A stretch of DNA of 64,000 nt from Chromera velia (taxonomy: Eukaryota > Sar > Chromeraceae): assembly GCA_018398765.1 (NCBI GenBank), contig JAHBMJ010001107.1:7501-71500 (forward strand), written 5' to 3'. A model generated the notes under the pieces. It was not told the origin of the DNA, searched no databases, and saw only the letters and a program-made list of their open reading frames with translations. This document shows, piece by piece, positions 22,037-33,000 of the stretch. How positions within the stretch are numbered: position 1 is the first letter of the stretch; every line of letters begins with the position of its first letter. The translations under genes were made by a program, and so were the position numbers.

Positions 22037-24604
22037 CTGGAATCTCTTCCAGACCGTTTTCAATAAGTCTCTTTGTTACATACACGCGGCCTAAACAGTG
22101 AGTTGGTGTGAATGTAGGGTGTGTATGTGCTGGGGTGTGTTGACAATGTGGTGTGCAGAGAGAGACGAGCGGCTCGCTCATGTCATACTGCTGGCCACGA
22201 GGGCCCACAACGCCGGCGGTGCGCGCGGATGAGTAATTGATCGATCTGCATGCATGCGTGCTTCAAATAGGCACGATTGTCTTCATAAGAAACGGCACGA
22301 CCCTTCATAAACCAAACAGACTGCTAGACAAACGACAAACACTTCCTTTATAGTGTTCTGTATGAAGAGATTTATTAGAGTGAGAAGCTACGCAAAGCTT
22401 ACTGTGGTCAACAAGCCACATTGCGCGGTGTCTGTTCTTCTTACAAGGTTGAGAGCTTTGAGATTGAAGTGAAGATGCAGACCGGAGTTGCGTCAGATTC
22501 CATCATATGGGCAAAGCACAAGCCTTCTGTCCAGTCTCTTCAGAAAGCAGTGACGCATGCAGTTCTCTCGCTTCCTTTCATTGCATACGATGAGGCAAAG
22601 ATCTCTTTTGTCATGATCATTGGCATCACAAAATCGGGTGCGGTTGATGACAAAGAGTTCACAGCCAAGATTGACTGTGCGGCGGAGATGGCAGAGAAGT
22701 ATGCGGCAACTGGAACAGACCAAGAGAAGCTCACAAAAAAGATCGCCAAGTTGAACTTCTGGATAGAGCTAGCCAATTCTATCAAGGATGGAGCAGCGAA
22801 ACGCACATCGCAGGCGGAAAGCGTCATCCAAAGCTTTTCTCGCTACATCAAGAAGCTCATCAAGAAAAAGAAGATCAAGAATGTTGCCGACATCGTCTCC
22901 ACCTTCAGAACGAAGTGGCAGGAACATAAGACAGCGAAGGGGACAGTTTCAGAGGAAGTGGCCTCGCGAAGACTGAGAAAGTCCCTGCCCCGATCTGTTC
23001 GGAGCTCTCTGGCAATCTCCTTGACTGCCACAGAGATTAAGCTTATCCAGAACGTCCTAGACAAGCTGAAGACGTATACAGCGGAGGCAGGCCTTTCATC
23101 TGATGATTCCGATCTGGAACTGTTTGGCTCGTCGTCTAGTGATTCCTCTGATGACGAGAAAAGAAGGCGGCAGAAGAATAGAAGTTGGGGGGGCACAAAC
23201 AGAAATGATTTCGCCTTTGGAGCGAGACGGGCAGAGACAGACACTGAGAAGCCACGGTTTACCAGGGTTTCTCCTAGTGTGTCTTCTGATCGTCTATGTC
23301 CCCTGTGTACAGAAACTTAGCACAGCAGTGGGCGCTGTCTTGCTATCAACCACAAGTGCATTGAATGCAAAGGATTCCATCATGCGGAGAAGGCCTGCCC
23401 CCTTCGCAAGCTTCCTCTGTTCAGGGGAGGGCGTGGAGCAGGCGGGTCTCACCAGGAGTCGGGCAGAAAGGCTGATACAGAAGAAGAGACGGCAAGGGGG
23501 GTGAGAATGATAGAAGAGTATGTGGCTCGCAGGTGTCTCCAAATAGCTACCCAGGCAGACAATGAAGAGATGTCGGAGGAGGCATCGTACACAGAGTTAG
23601 TGAGATTGTCAGATCTTCTAGGCAAGATTCAAGTGCACGAACGTGCTGAGTTAGAGGCTAGTAAGGGGCTTCTAATTGCGCCTGAGCTCTTGATGCCAGA
23701 GGAGTGAGAAGAAAGGAAAGGGAGGAGAGGTAAAGGTGCAGCTCATAGTGAGCGTATCAGAAATGACAAAGAGCAGCGGCAGAAGCCAGCTAAGCAAAGA
23801 AAGGAGGAGAGGTAAAGGTGCAGCTCATGGCGAGCGTGTCAGAAATGACAAAGAGCAGCGGCAGAAGCCAGCTAAGCAAAAAAAGGAGGAGAGGTAAAGG
23901 TGCAGCTCATGGTGAGCGTGTTAGAAATGATAAAAAGCAGTGGCAGAAGCCAGCAAAAAAAAAAAAGGGGAGAGAGGTAAAGGTGCAGCTCAAGGCGAGC
24001 ATGTCAGCAATGACAAAAAGCAGCGGTAGAAGCCAGCTGAGTAAAAGAAGAACTAGTGACGACTGGTTCGAAAGTGAATGCTCATTACGAGCGCAGCCTA
24101 AGGCTGAAGGACAGGGGGGCAGAGCAGACTATCTAGCCTCAACTGTCAATGAATGTCAGTGATTCTTCTGTTAATGAAATACTTGCTTGATTCGTCTCCT
24201 CTGAGCGTTTCGACGAAAGGGGAGAGTGAGTTGGTATGAATGTAAAATGTGTATGTGCTGGGGTGTGTTGACAATGTGGTGTACAGAGAGAGACGAGCGG
24301 CTCGCCCATGTCATGCTACTGGCCGCGAGGGCCCACAACGCCGGCGGTGCGCATGGATGAGTAATTGATCGATCTGCATACATGCGTGCTTCAAATAGGC
24401 ACGATTGTCTTCATAAGAAACGGTACGACCCTTCATAAACCAAACAGACTGCTAGACAAACGATAAACACTTCCTTTATAGTGTTCTGTATGAAGAGATT
24501 CATTAGAGTGAGAAGCTAAGCAAAGCTTACTTAAACGGCTAAGCCTTTGCATGTGACGTGCTTTATATATTACGTTTCTTTCTTCACCAGAAAAGGCACG
24601 ATCG
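22037..24604 (-). CDS. Candidate host coding exon split by an LTR element
   Basis: On the minus strand, 24604-24537 is open from an acceptor (TTGTAG) and reads DRAFSGEERNVIYKARHMQR. After the inserted element, 22096-22037 continues in the same frame (GRVYVTKRLIENGLEEIP) to a donor, TTCCAG|GTGGGC. With one copy of the 5 bp target duplication set aside, the exon would be 128 bp with no stop. Product unknown. Support is composition, frame continuity and two splice-like ends; chance openness over about 42 codons cannot be excluded. Confidence 0.35.
22097..22403 (+). repeat. 5' LTR of the short gag-like element
   Basis: 307 bp with ends AGTGAG and CTTACT rather than TG/CA. GTGGTCAACAAG follows it, resembling the sequence after the 5' LTR of the copia-like element at 33.6 kb. 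Confidence 0.88.
23715..24046 (+). repeat. 81 bp tandem repeat, four copies
   Basis: Unit contains GGTAAAGGTGCAGCTCATGG and CAGCGGCAGAAGCCAGCTAA. Because 81 is a multiple of three, it encodes Lys/Ser-rich repeats where open. It lies inside the short LTR element. Confidence 0.85.
24225..24531 (+). repeat. 3' LTR of the short gag-like element
   Basis: 307 bp, same length as the 5' copy, preceded by GAAAGGGGAG and followed by TAAAC. Confidence 0.88.
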
Positions 24605-25080
24605 CTACAACGATTGTCGATTCATTATCACTACGCGGATGAGCTACAAAGCACGATTATCGATGCACGATCGCGTACGCGAGTTTTTAAATACGCGGAT
24701 GAGCTACAAAATGCTATACAAAGGGATGGAAGCTTCGCATCTGATCGCATTAATATTCGCTCGCACCGCGCGCTCTCATGCGCTGCATTGAGTGATGCAT
24801 GCATGAATGTACGTGAGACAGCTAGTCTGCACGGACCCATGCAAGCAGCCAACCAACGTTCCACGGTTCCCGTGGCTATACTTCCATGCAGTCTTCTTGT
24901 ACACTCAGTGCGCTGCATTTGGAGGACTGTGCATCAAGGGTCCTTCCTTCAGGCATTTCAGAAAGGCCTGCGAAGGCGCGTTCCCGGGTGACCGGAACAG
25001 CATACTGTTGAGTACTGGATGCACAAAGGTAAGAAGTTTCAGTTCCGTACACACTGAAAAGAGGCGGGTGCCAAAGAGAA

Positions 25081-25086
25081 TATATA
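25081..25086 (+). promoter_or_regulatory. TATA box of the gene starting at 25131
   Basis: TATATA lies 45 bp before ATG 25131, with a pyrimidine-rich probable initiator (TCTCATCTCTTTCACTT) between. Spacing suits a TATA promoter with a very short leader. Confidence 0.5.
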
Positions 25087-25130
25087 CCGGCGCTCGGTCT
25101 CATCTCTTTCACTTCCACTTGGACCGCAAA

Positions 25131-25975
25131 ATGGATCTCTTCGGTGACATGGTCAGCTCATAAGTCGTGTGCACGTTGCTGCGGCCATGCAATCCTGATC
25201 GAAGGTTCAGGCCGTGTATACATACAACTGCATTCGGAGCAATTCATAGTGTGCATGCACTTGAGAATACCAAACCGGCCTGGATCCGGCCGCCACAGCA
25301 TACACAGAAGCGGACAGCGCTAGTCCTTCTGATCACTAAGAGGATGTGCAGGACAGGCGCAGTCAGGGATTACACATGCGTTGATTTCCAGAAAGGCGCA
25401 TGGGAAGTCATGTATGAGCGCGCAGAAGTCAGCTGGTGGTTGAAACATCCATGCAGCCAGCGTCTGAACTCTGCATCCGTCGGCACACTTTCCTCTCTTT
25501 GGTGGTCCGCCACTTGAATACAGGGAAATTTGTTTTAGTCTGAATTTACGCTGAGCCCATCTGCTTTCCTTTGACGGTCTCCTGCATGCTGTTTGCATGC
25601 CTGAATATTCGATGGATGGATGGATGCAGTTTGGAGGCAACAAACCAGAGTCGGTTGTCTGGGCAGGGGGGAAGGGGGGGGGCAATTTCTGAATGCATGA
25701 GGCGAGGGCAGGCTGCTGTGGTGTTATTGGAAGGCCATTGATTGAAATGAGTAAGTCTAGAGGTACGCCGCACTGGCAGCATTCAGGTTTCATTGGAAGG
25801 AACACTGTGTCTAGGTTGATCCCTCCGTGCGTGTGTTCTCTTTCCATTCTCTCCTTTGCGTCCGTCCTCTTTCCTTGGTCACCTGTCTGTCAAGCTTCCT
25901 GGGTCTGTGTCTGCTTCTCGTGCTGAAGTGATGTCGATTCTCCCTGTTTTGGCGGTCCGGCTTTCTGTCTTTCTG

Positions 25976-26007
<32 letters not shown>

Positions 26008-26539
26008 TGTTTGTTTGTTTGTTTGTTTGTCTCTCTCTTACTGGTGTGTGTGTTTTTACAGGAGATCTGCACCCACTGAAAGCTTCAACTTTAAATCCAA
26101 GGGCTGTTGAGGGAACTTTCCCGTTTCACCTGATCTCCTTGCAAGAACTGGAATTACTTTCCTTCTTCGGTTGTTTCTGCAGTGAGGTGACAGAGAAGAA
26201 GAAAAATAAAAAGACGCATGCATTTACTTTCATAAAAGTGCACCTGTATGAAAGTAAATGCATGCATTATTTTGCAGGGAGGTGACGAAGAAGAAGAAAA
26301 AGAAAAAGAAAGCCGTTACCCAGGGAGACGAGAAGAGGGCAAAGCAGCTAGAAGAAGAAGAAGAAGAAGAGGGAAAAGGGTACCGTCAAGAGGGGGAAGG
26401 GATTCCGGTACATGGGGACGAGTCTTTTTCTTCTTCTCCTTCCCCCCAGGACGCGAAGAAAGAAACTGACAGCAGCAGAGAAGAGCCGAAGTTAAAAACC
26501 TCTCTCTTGCAAATCCTTTTCACTCCCATGCTGCCTGCC

Positions 26540-26575
<36 letters not shown>

Positions 26576-28845
26576 GAGAGAGAGAGAGAAAGAAAGAAAG
26601 AAAGACAGACAGACAGAAAGAAAGAAAGCAAAAAGGGAGAGAAGAGAGAGAGTTCGACTCGACTCGTTTTGGTTCTGTCGCATCGCATCCCTTCGATCAT
26701 TCATTCAGCCTTCCTTCCTTCCTTCCTTCCTTTCGGCCTTGATCTCCCTCCCTCCCCCTCTTTCAGTCCTTCTTTCCTGTATGTCTTTCTCTGCACGCCT
26801 GCCTGCTCAGTCTCCTAACTCCACTTTTTCATAGTGTTTTCCCGTCTTTCACTTTTCTGAGCTCTAGTCGTTGCATTCTTCTTAAAGTCTCCCGCTTCCT
26901 CAAATCTCCCTCTTCGATCGTCCCCCCTTCTCCACCGACGTCTCCATTGTTCCTGCAGATGAGCGCAGCCCTTCCCCAGCCCGCTGATTCTCCTTCTGCA
27001 AAGAGAAAGCCAGAAGAAGAAACACAGAGAGATGTGAGAAAATCTCAAGAGAGCAGAGAAGGAGAAGACGCCAGCGGTACGGAAGAAGAGGAAAGTGCGC
27101 AAGAGACGGGAAAACGAAGAGGAGGCATGGGAGAAAGAGTGGATCAAAAGAAGCAAAACAGAGTGCGGATAACAAATAAAACTGATGCCACTCAGGGACC
27201 ATCAACCTCCAGTGTATCTCCTCAAAGCATTTCCAAATCGCAAAAAGTTTCCAAATCTGCCTCTTCCTCTTCCTCGTCCAGTCAGAAGAATCCGAAAGAT
27301 TCCAGAGCTGAAGAAGGCTCAGAAGAAACACAGCAGAAGAAGGGGCAAATCGGCCCTCTCTTTGCCTCTCCGGTGACCGGCGAGGAGGCCCTGCCGGGTC
27401 GCTTCCTGACCGCCCTTGGTCTCCGAGAGCCTCCCCCCTGTATGGACCCCCCGGACATTCAGATCTCGACTGAAGGGGGGCCTCCACGAGGGGTGCATCC
27501 CTTCTACTACAAGTCAGTCAGTCAGACAAACTCTATGTTTCTTCTTGTCCCTTCTTTTCTTCTAGACAGACAGACAGACAGTCAGTCAGTCAGTCAGACA
27601 GACAGTCAGTCAGACAGACAGTTAGTCAGTCAGTCAGACAGTTAGACAGACAGACAGACAGACAGTCAGTCAGTCAGACAGACAGAAAGACAGACAGACA
27701 GTCAGACAGTCAGACAGTCAGACAGTCAGACAGTCAGTCAGTCAGTCAGTCAGACAGACAGAAAGACAGACAGACAGAAAGACAGACAGATAGACAGAAA
27801 GACAGAAAGACAGACAGACAGAAAGACAGACAGACAGTCAGACAGTCAGACAGTCAGACAGTCAGTCAGACAGACAGACAGACAGAAAGACAGACAGATA
27901 GACAGACAGACAGAAAGACAGACAGACAGACAGTCAGACAGACAGTCAGACAGTCAGTCAGTCAGTCAGTCAGTCAGTCAGACAGTCAGACAGTCAGAAA
28001 GACAGACAATCAGACAGTCAGACAGACAGACAGACAGAAAGACAGACAGATAGACAGAAAGACAGAAAGACAGACAGACAGACAGACAGTCAGACAGTCA
28101 GACAGTCAGACAGTCAGTCAGACAGTCAGTCAGTCAGTCAGTCAGTCAGTCAGACAGTCAGTCAGTCAGTCAGTCAGACAGTCAGACAGTCAGACAGTCA
28201 GACAGTCAGTCAGTCAGTCAGTCAGTCAGTCAGATAGTCAGTCAGTCAGTCAGACAGTCAGTCAGTCAGTCAGTCAGTCAGTCAGTCAGTCAGTCAGTCA
28301 GTCAGACAGACAGACAGACAGAGAGAACACTTGACAAGGATGAGCACAAGACAGCACAGCGTCACTCTTAGCATCAGTAGCAGTGAAACGAGATGAGACA
28401 AAAAAAAAAGCGGACTGGTGCATGACATGAGAATAATGAAAGCTATCCATTCTTCTCCATTCCCTTCTTTGGTTGGGGCCTCGATCTCCTTTCAATATGA
28501 CTCGACTGTCTGTGTACCATCTTCTTTCGCTGTTTCTTTATTCCTCATGCCGTGCATCCCTGAAAGTGCAGTGGTCTGTTTGGATCTCTAAGTAGTCCCC
28601 TTGAACAGCCGAATCCTCCCTATGCATCCATGCACCTTCTCCTGATGCCGGCTCATGCGTCTGTGTGTGCGTGTGTATGTGCATGACTTTCTTCCTGCAG
28701 GTATGTGCAGCAATCCATCATTCGAAAGGCCCGCAAAGAGCAGGAGTATACTGCAAGCATCTTGACACATATGCGTCAAGTGCAGGAAAGCAACGATCGC
28801 TGGCGGCGAGTGTTTGGCGTCAGTCGGGACCTTCTATTTCGTTGA
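25131..28845 (+). CDS. Charged low-complexity, probably nuclear protein (multi-exon)
   Basis: First exon: ATG 25131 reads MDLFGDM up to ATG|GTCAGC. A middle exon begins after TTTTGCAG near 26278 and is Lys/Glu-rich, then Ser/Pro-rich, ending near 26540 before a GT run. A third exon runs 26960-27512, is Ser/Glu/Lys-rich and ends with an ordered block (LPGRFLTALGLREPPPCMDP, then RGVHPFYY). The last exon, 28701-28845, reads YVQQSIIRKARKEQEYTASI and continues to LLFR and TGA. The 27512/28701 junction is in phase (AA plus G) and gives FYYKYVQQ. AATAAA follows at 28855. The disordered acidic-basic body and conserved-looking C-terminal 90 residues suggest a nuclear or RNA-associated protein. The P-G-L-PPP block faintly recalls PSP domains of splicing factors; I do not claim that. 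Phase between exons 1 and 2 is not settled, so a small exon may be missing. Confidence 0.55.
26170..26310 (+). repeat. Duplicated splice acceptor flanking a perfect hairpin
   Basis: A 19-base perfect inverted repeat (GCATGCATTTACTTTCATA at 26216-26234; its complement at 26247-26265) has a 12-base loop. On each side lies a near-identical segment: TGCAG, then GAGGTGAC, then a GAAGAAGAAAAA purine run. Both flanks would start an exon with E-V-T and lysines. Confidence 0.75.
26540..26640. repeat. GT and GAAA microsatellite in an intron
   Basis: GT run followed by GA, GAAA and GACA repeats, inside the presumed intron before the exon at 26960. A similar CTTT/GTTT tract is at 25965-26030. Confidence 0.9.
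27513..28325. repeat. CAGT/CAGA tetranucleotide tract filling an intron
   Basis: From the 5' splice site (AA|GTCAGTCAGTCAG) to about 28325 the intron is mostly GTCA and GACA tetramers, interrupted only by a short unique stretch near 27527-27564. The unit itself spells the local donor motif GTCAGT many times. Confidence 0.95.
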
Positions 28846-28854
28846 AGCTAAAAT

Positions 28855-28860
28855 AATAAA
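28855..28860 (+). terminator. Polyadenylation signal
   Basis: AATAAA ten bases after the stop codon of the 25131-28845 gene. Confidence 0.6.
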
Positions 28861-29296
28861 GCACAGCAGACTTGGACTAGCACCACGGCTACGATTTTAT
28901 CTAGGATTTTATCTGAAAACTATTGTGTAACGCTAGGTAACAAAAACTCATCTCCAGGCCGCAAACCTGTCTGTAAACCGTGACGTGTCTGCAAACCTAT
29001 CTGCACATGCATGTTAATCTGTCTGCGAACCTATTTGGCTAGCTAGGTTATGTAGGTAGATAGTACACCTAGTATTATACTCAGGCTGATTAAGTACTAC
29101 AAGTTTATTATAGGTTTAATAATTCAAATTATTTAATTTTAAACATGTTAAAAAGACTTGTTTAATTTAGAATGATTCAAGTTTTCTGAGTGAAATCGAA
29201 TACATTTTTTTTTAGTAATATTATTTAAAGTTTTCTTTTGACATGCGTATACACAAATTGACTGGCAGTATAGGCTTCATAGGTATTAAATATATG

Positions 29297-29335
<39 letters not shown>

Positions 29336-30059
29336 ATAGTTTAAACCTATTAGTATCATATAATTAGTACTAAAAGCAGTCTGAAGTCACTTTGATTAAA
29401 TTGGTCTGCTGTTGGGTCTTTGTTCCTTTTTCAGCACCAGCAAGCCCACAGAGGGGCGCCTTGAGATACATGCATGCATCTGCACAGACGGAACAGCGAA
29501 GCCAAGGCACGCTTCAGTACTTCGGCGCAGCTGAACACATTTGAGAGAAAAACCAACAAAGCATTCACTTCGATAGATTTGTTACGATTCCATTCACTTC
29601 ATGCAGCCTGAGAAAGCCCTAGCTCTCTCGCCTTTCTTGTTCCCCCTTCCACCCAGCTTTTTTTTCGACAATTAAGATGCATGAGCGTGGATCGAGGAAA
29701 GGAGAGAATGGAGAAAACAAGAAGGCAAAAGGGAGGCGGGAAAAGACGCAGATGAGCCTTCTCTCATTGACTGTACTTCGGACTCTCTTTAATTGCGATT
29801 TTCCTACGCCTCCCTCTCTTCATCCCTCCCGACGGCACCCAACTCTGACCCCACTGCTTTTCGTTCCCCTTCTTTTTCTTCTTCTCTCTATCCCTTCGTC
29901 GATGTAGTCAGGAAGGCGTCTTTTGACCTTTCGATGGATCAACCAATGACGCCCTTGCTTCCTTCCTTATCAAGTCAAGAGTGAAATTAAGAAAGCACAA
30001 CGAAAGGGGAAAAATGAATGCAGTCACGCAAGTTTTTCTTCATTTGGATGTTCGTATTC
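28861..30059. other. AT-rich intergenic region between convergent genes
   Basis: Separates the 3' ends of two genes. It holds an AT run (29301-29333), several AAACCTRTCTGY words near 28960-29040, and polypyrimidine stretches. No gene supported. Confidence 0.7.
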
Positions 30060-33000
30060 TCAGCACACCCCGCAGCATCTCTTCGGCTGTCGGTACGCTC
30101 TCGGCCTTGCGATGAGGCCCTGATCCGCCCATTCCCCGAACTGTCTCTTGTACGCGAGCTGCCTCTGGGTCTCTGCGTTCTCTTCTTGGGCCCTGGCGAC
30201 GTGCTCGTAGGCAAAGTTGTGTTCCAGGTTCTGGTTGTACACAAGCCGTTGGTGGGTCTGTGCGTTCTCTGCCTGGGCCCTTGCCGCGTGATCCTGCGAG
30301 AACTTTTGCTCAAGAGACATGCCGTACTGCTTTTGGGCCGCTGACTGCAGATAGACACATGAATGCCCGATGGAAGCAAGGGGGGTCAGACTAGAATTTG
30401 AACGATTTGTGCCTCACCCAATCTTCCTTCCCAACATGTGTACAACCTTAAAGAGGAACTTCTGAACAAACCTCACCGTAGATGTGTGCATTTTTCTGCT
30501 CAATGAAGTCGACGTTTGGGTGCCTGAGTGGGCAGACGAATGTCGATCCGAAAGCTTGGTGAGATCAGGCAACAGCCAGCTTTTTCTACAAGCATTTCCT
30601 TTACCTGCCCTTCGCAGTGGAAGGAAGGAGAAGGAGAACCCCTTCCCTCCTTCCTTCCCTCCTTTCTTCCTTCTGCATGCTCTGTTGTTGCTGTGTCTTT
30701 TTGTAAACTCATCGGAAGCAAGGAAACTCTCTCTGCGTTTTTCTCTGTTCAGGCATGCCCGTCTTTCATTCCTGTCATGATTCATTCATCCTGTCTATTT
30801 GAATCCCTTTCTGCTTTCGGGGCTGGGCCTTATTTTGGTCGCCCTTTCAGAAGTGGAGTCTTCAAACCTTAAATTTGCACTTCCTTCCTGCTTCGATGCC
30901 TTTCACAAAACACTTCGGAATCGGAACTCCTTCTACGGATGCATAACCTTCCTCCTGCCTTTCCACTGACTGACAATATAGCCCCCCCTCAGGCAACTCA
31001 CTCACTCACTCACTCACTCACTTACTCACTCACTTACTCACGTGCCCTCCCAACTTGCAACAACAAACACCGCCATGCTGGCACCATTTCGACTTTCCAA
31101 CCAACCAACCAACGAACCAACCAAGTAGCCAACCAACCAACCATTGCTCTTGTCTGCTTGGATTCCTCCAACGTCTGTTTCCAGAGCATCACCAGGCAGT
31201 GGAAGTCCTGAAGAGAAAGCGGAGAGTCGCCTCGAGGATCCACTCCGTACTTGGCGCACCTCCCGGAAACCGCAGAGGCCGTGTAGAGGGGCCGGCCGTC
31301 GAGTCCCCTGAAGAGGCCGAACTCGGGGTCCGACCCGATTGTCTGGAGGAGGACAGGCTCGAGGTAGGAGTAGGGAACGGATTCTGCCCCCCTGCAGGAA
31401 GGAAGGGGGATGCATGCATGGGCATACGGAAAAAGGGAAATTAATATAAGGAAAAAGGGGATTGATTCAGCCAGGGACATGCAAGGAAGGAAGGAAGCAA
31501 CCACTCGATTCGCACCGTCACGGAACGAACGAAGGGTAGGTCGGTCAAGATTTATTTCGGGACAGTCAGTGGAATGATGCAGCAATGGCACAGACGCTGG
31601 ATTCTTCCGATCCGTCGGAAGGCGGGCGGGGAGGGACGGGGGAGGCACATAGAGTGTTTGAAGGAAAAAGAGCGAGAAAAGAATTGAGAAAACGAGGGCG
31701 GCCGAGAGGAGTCTAAGAAGAATAAAACGCCAAATTGCTCCAGACTGCGTGGGAGAAAAGAAGAAGAAGGCAAAGAGTAGAAGAGGAAGAAAAGGGGGGA
31801 ATGGGAGAGGAGAGGAGAGGGGAGGAGGAAGAGAAGAGAAGAGAACAGAACATTACAGAAGAAGAGAAAACAGCCAAAGGTAGAAAGAAAACGAAAGTCG
31901 CAGTCGAATATCTGTGGAAAGGTAAAACGAAGATGGTAGTATTTTGCAGAAAAAAAAGTAATTTTGCGTGCAGCTTTCTGTTCATACATTCATGCAGCTT
32001 TCTGTATGAAAATAAATGCAAAAAAGAGAAAAGGGAATTTTGCGTGCAGCTTTCTGTTCAAAAGACAAAACTTAGCTGTGGGCGGACCCGCAGAGAAACC
32101 GAGCTAGGAAAGAAAAAGCTGACAGAAGCACATGAAGGTCCATCCATCGATCACTTGCTTTGTTGTGACTTTATTTGGCAATAAAGGAACCTGACTGACC
32201 GAGCCAGTGAGTTGAAAGTCATGTCAAGGCTCTGTTGAAGTCCGGGATTTGCTGCATTGGAAAGGGGATTAGAGGTAGACGCATGTGCGCAGACGTGCAA
32301 TCAAAAGGGGATGAACAGACGCATACAGACTTGGGGCAATCCAATCATAAGGGGGGGGATCAATCGATAGATGGCCTTCCGGAACTTCTTCACGTTACTA
32401 TTCTTCGGGATTTCTTTTCTTTGCTTCGGGTACCTCTCCCCTCATACAGATTCTGCATCATACACACGGCAGCTTTGTGACCTGGAACGACTTTCTGTGT
32501 TCTTCCCTTTCCGAACTCGAAGGGACGCGTGAGTTTCTTTCTGCCTCCGTTCAATCGATTAATTCTCTTTCACGAACCCCATTCGAATGGACGAGGGATT
32601 CCTTCCTTCATGTGGCTTTCCTTCCTACCTTCCTTCCTTCGGAGTCCATCACAAAGTCCGGACACACGGACGGGCAGATGGGCCTCTAGATGTATCGAGA
32701 GAGATGTAAATAGATAGACAAAAAGATTTCTAGAACCACTTTCCCGCCTGCTTTCATGTAGACGGACACACCGCATGAAAGGAAGCATGCAAGCGGCTGG
32801 ATACATATGTACATGAAAACGGATTCCGCTAACGCCCAATGGCATGTCGCAGAATGCACTGGCGTCAAAGCGTCGAATCAGCAGCAAAGATTGTTCGACG
32901 CTTCAGGGGAGGTGAGTCCGACACTCAAGCGGCAATAAAAGTGAAGTCTTAACCCAAAGCAGAAAGAAGACATGCCTGTACAACCCGACTCATGCACACA

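Larger units (their letters stand above)
22097..24531 (+). mobile_element. Short LTR retrotransposon, gag-like coding only (degraded)
   Basis: 2,435 bp between two 307 bp LTRs, flanked by a perfect 5 bp target duplication TAAAC (22092-22096 and 24532-24536). A purine tract precedes the 3' LTR. The interior has a gag-like reading region from about 22.45 kb: a helical N-terminal part, a lysine-rich centre, an acidic Ser/Asp tail, and a CCHC zinc-knuckle signature near 23.37 kb. It also holds four tandem copies of an 81 bp unit. No protease, RT or integrase is visible, so it is non-autonomous. It is broken and a fossil. LTR divergence is about 5%, almost all transitions. Confidence 0.85.

Noticed and set aside
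27540-28325. CRISPR-like array
   Set aside because: It is a continuous tetranucleotide microsatellite with no spacers, in eukaryotic DNA.
31735-32184. Plus-strand Glu/Arg/Lys-rich ORF
   Set aside because: Same artefact: the purine-rich complement of an intronic polypyrimidine stretch in the minus-strand gene.
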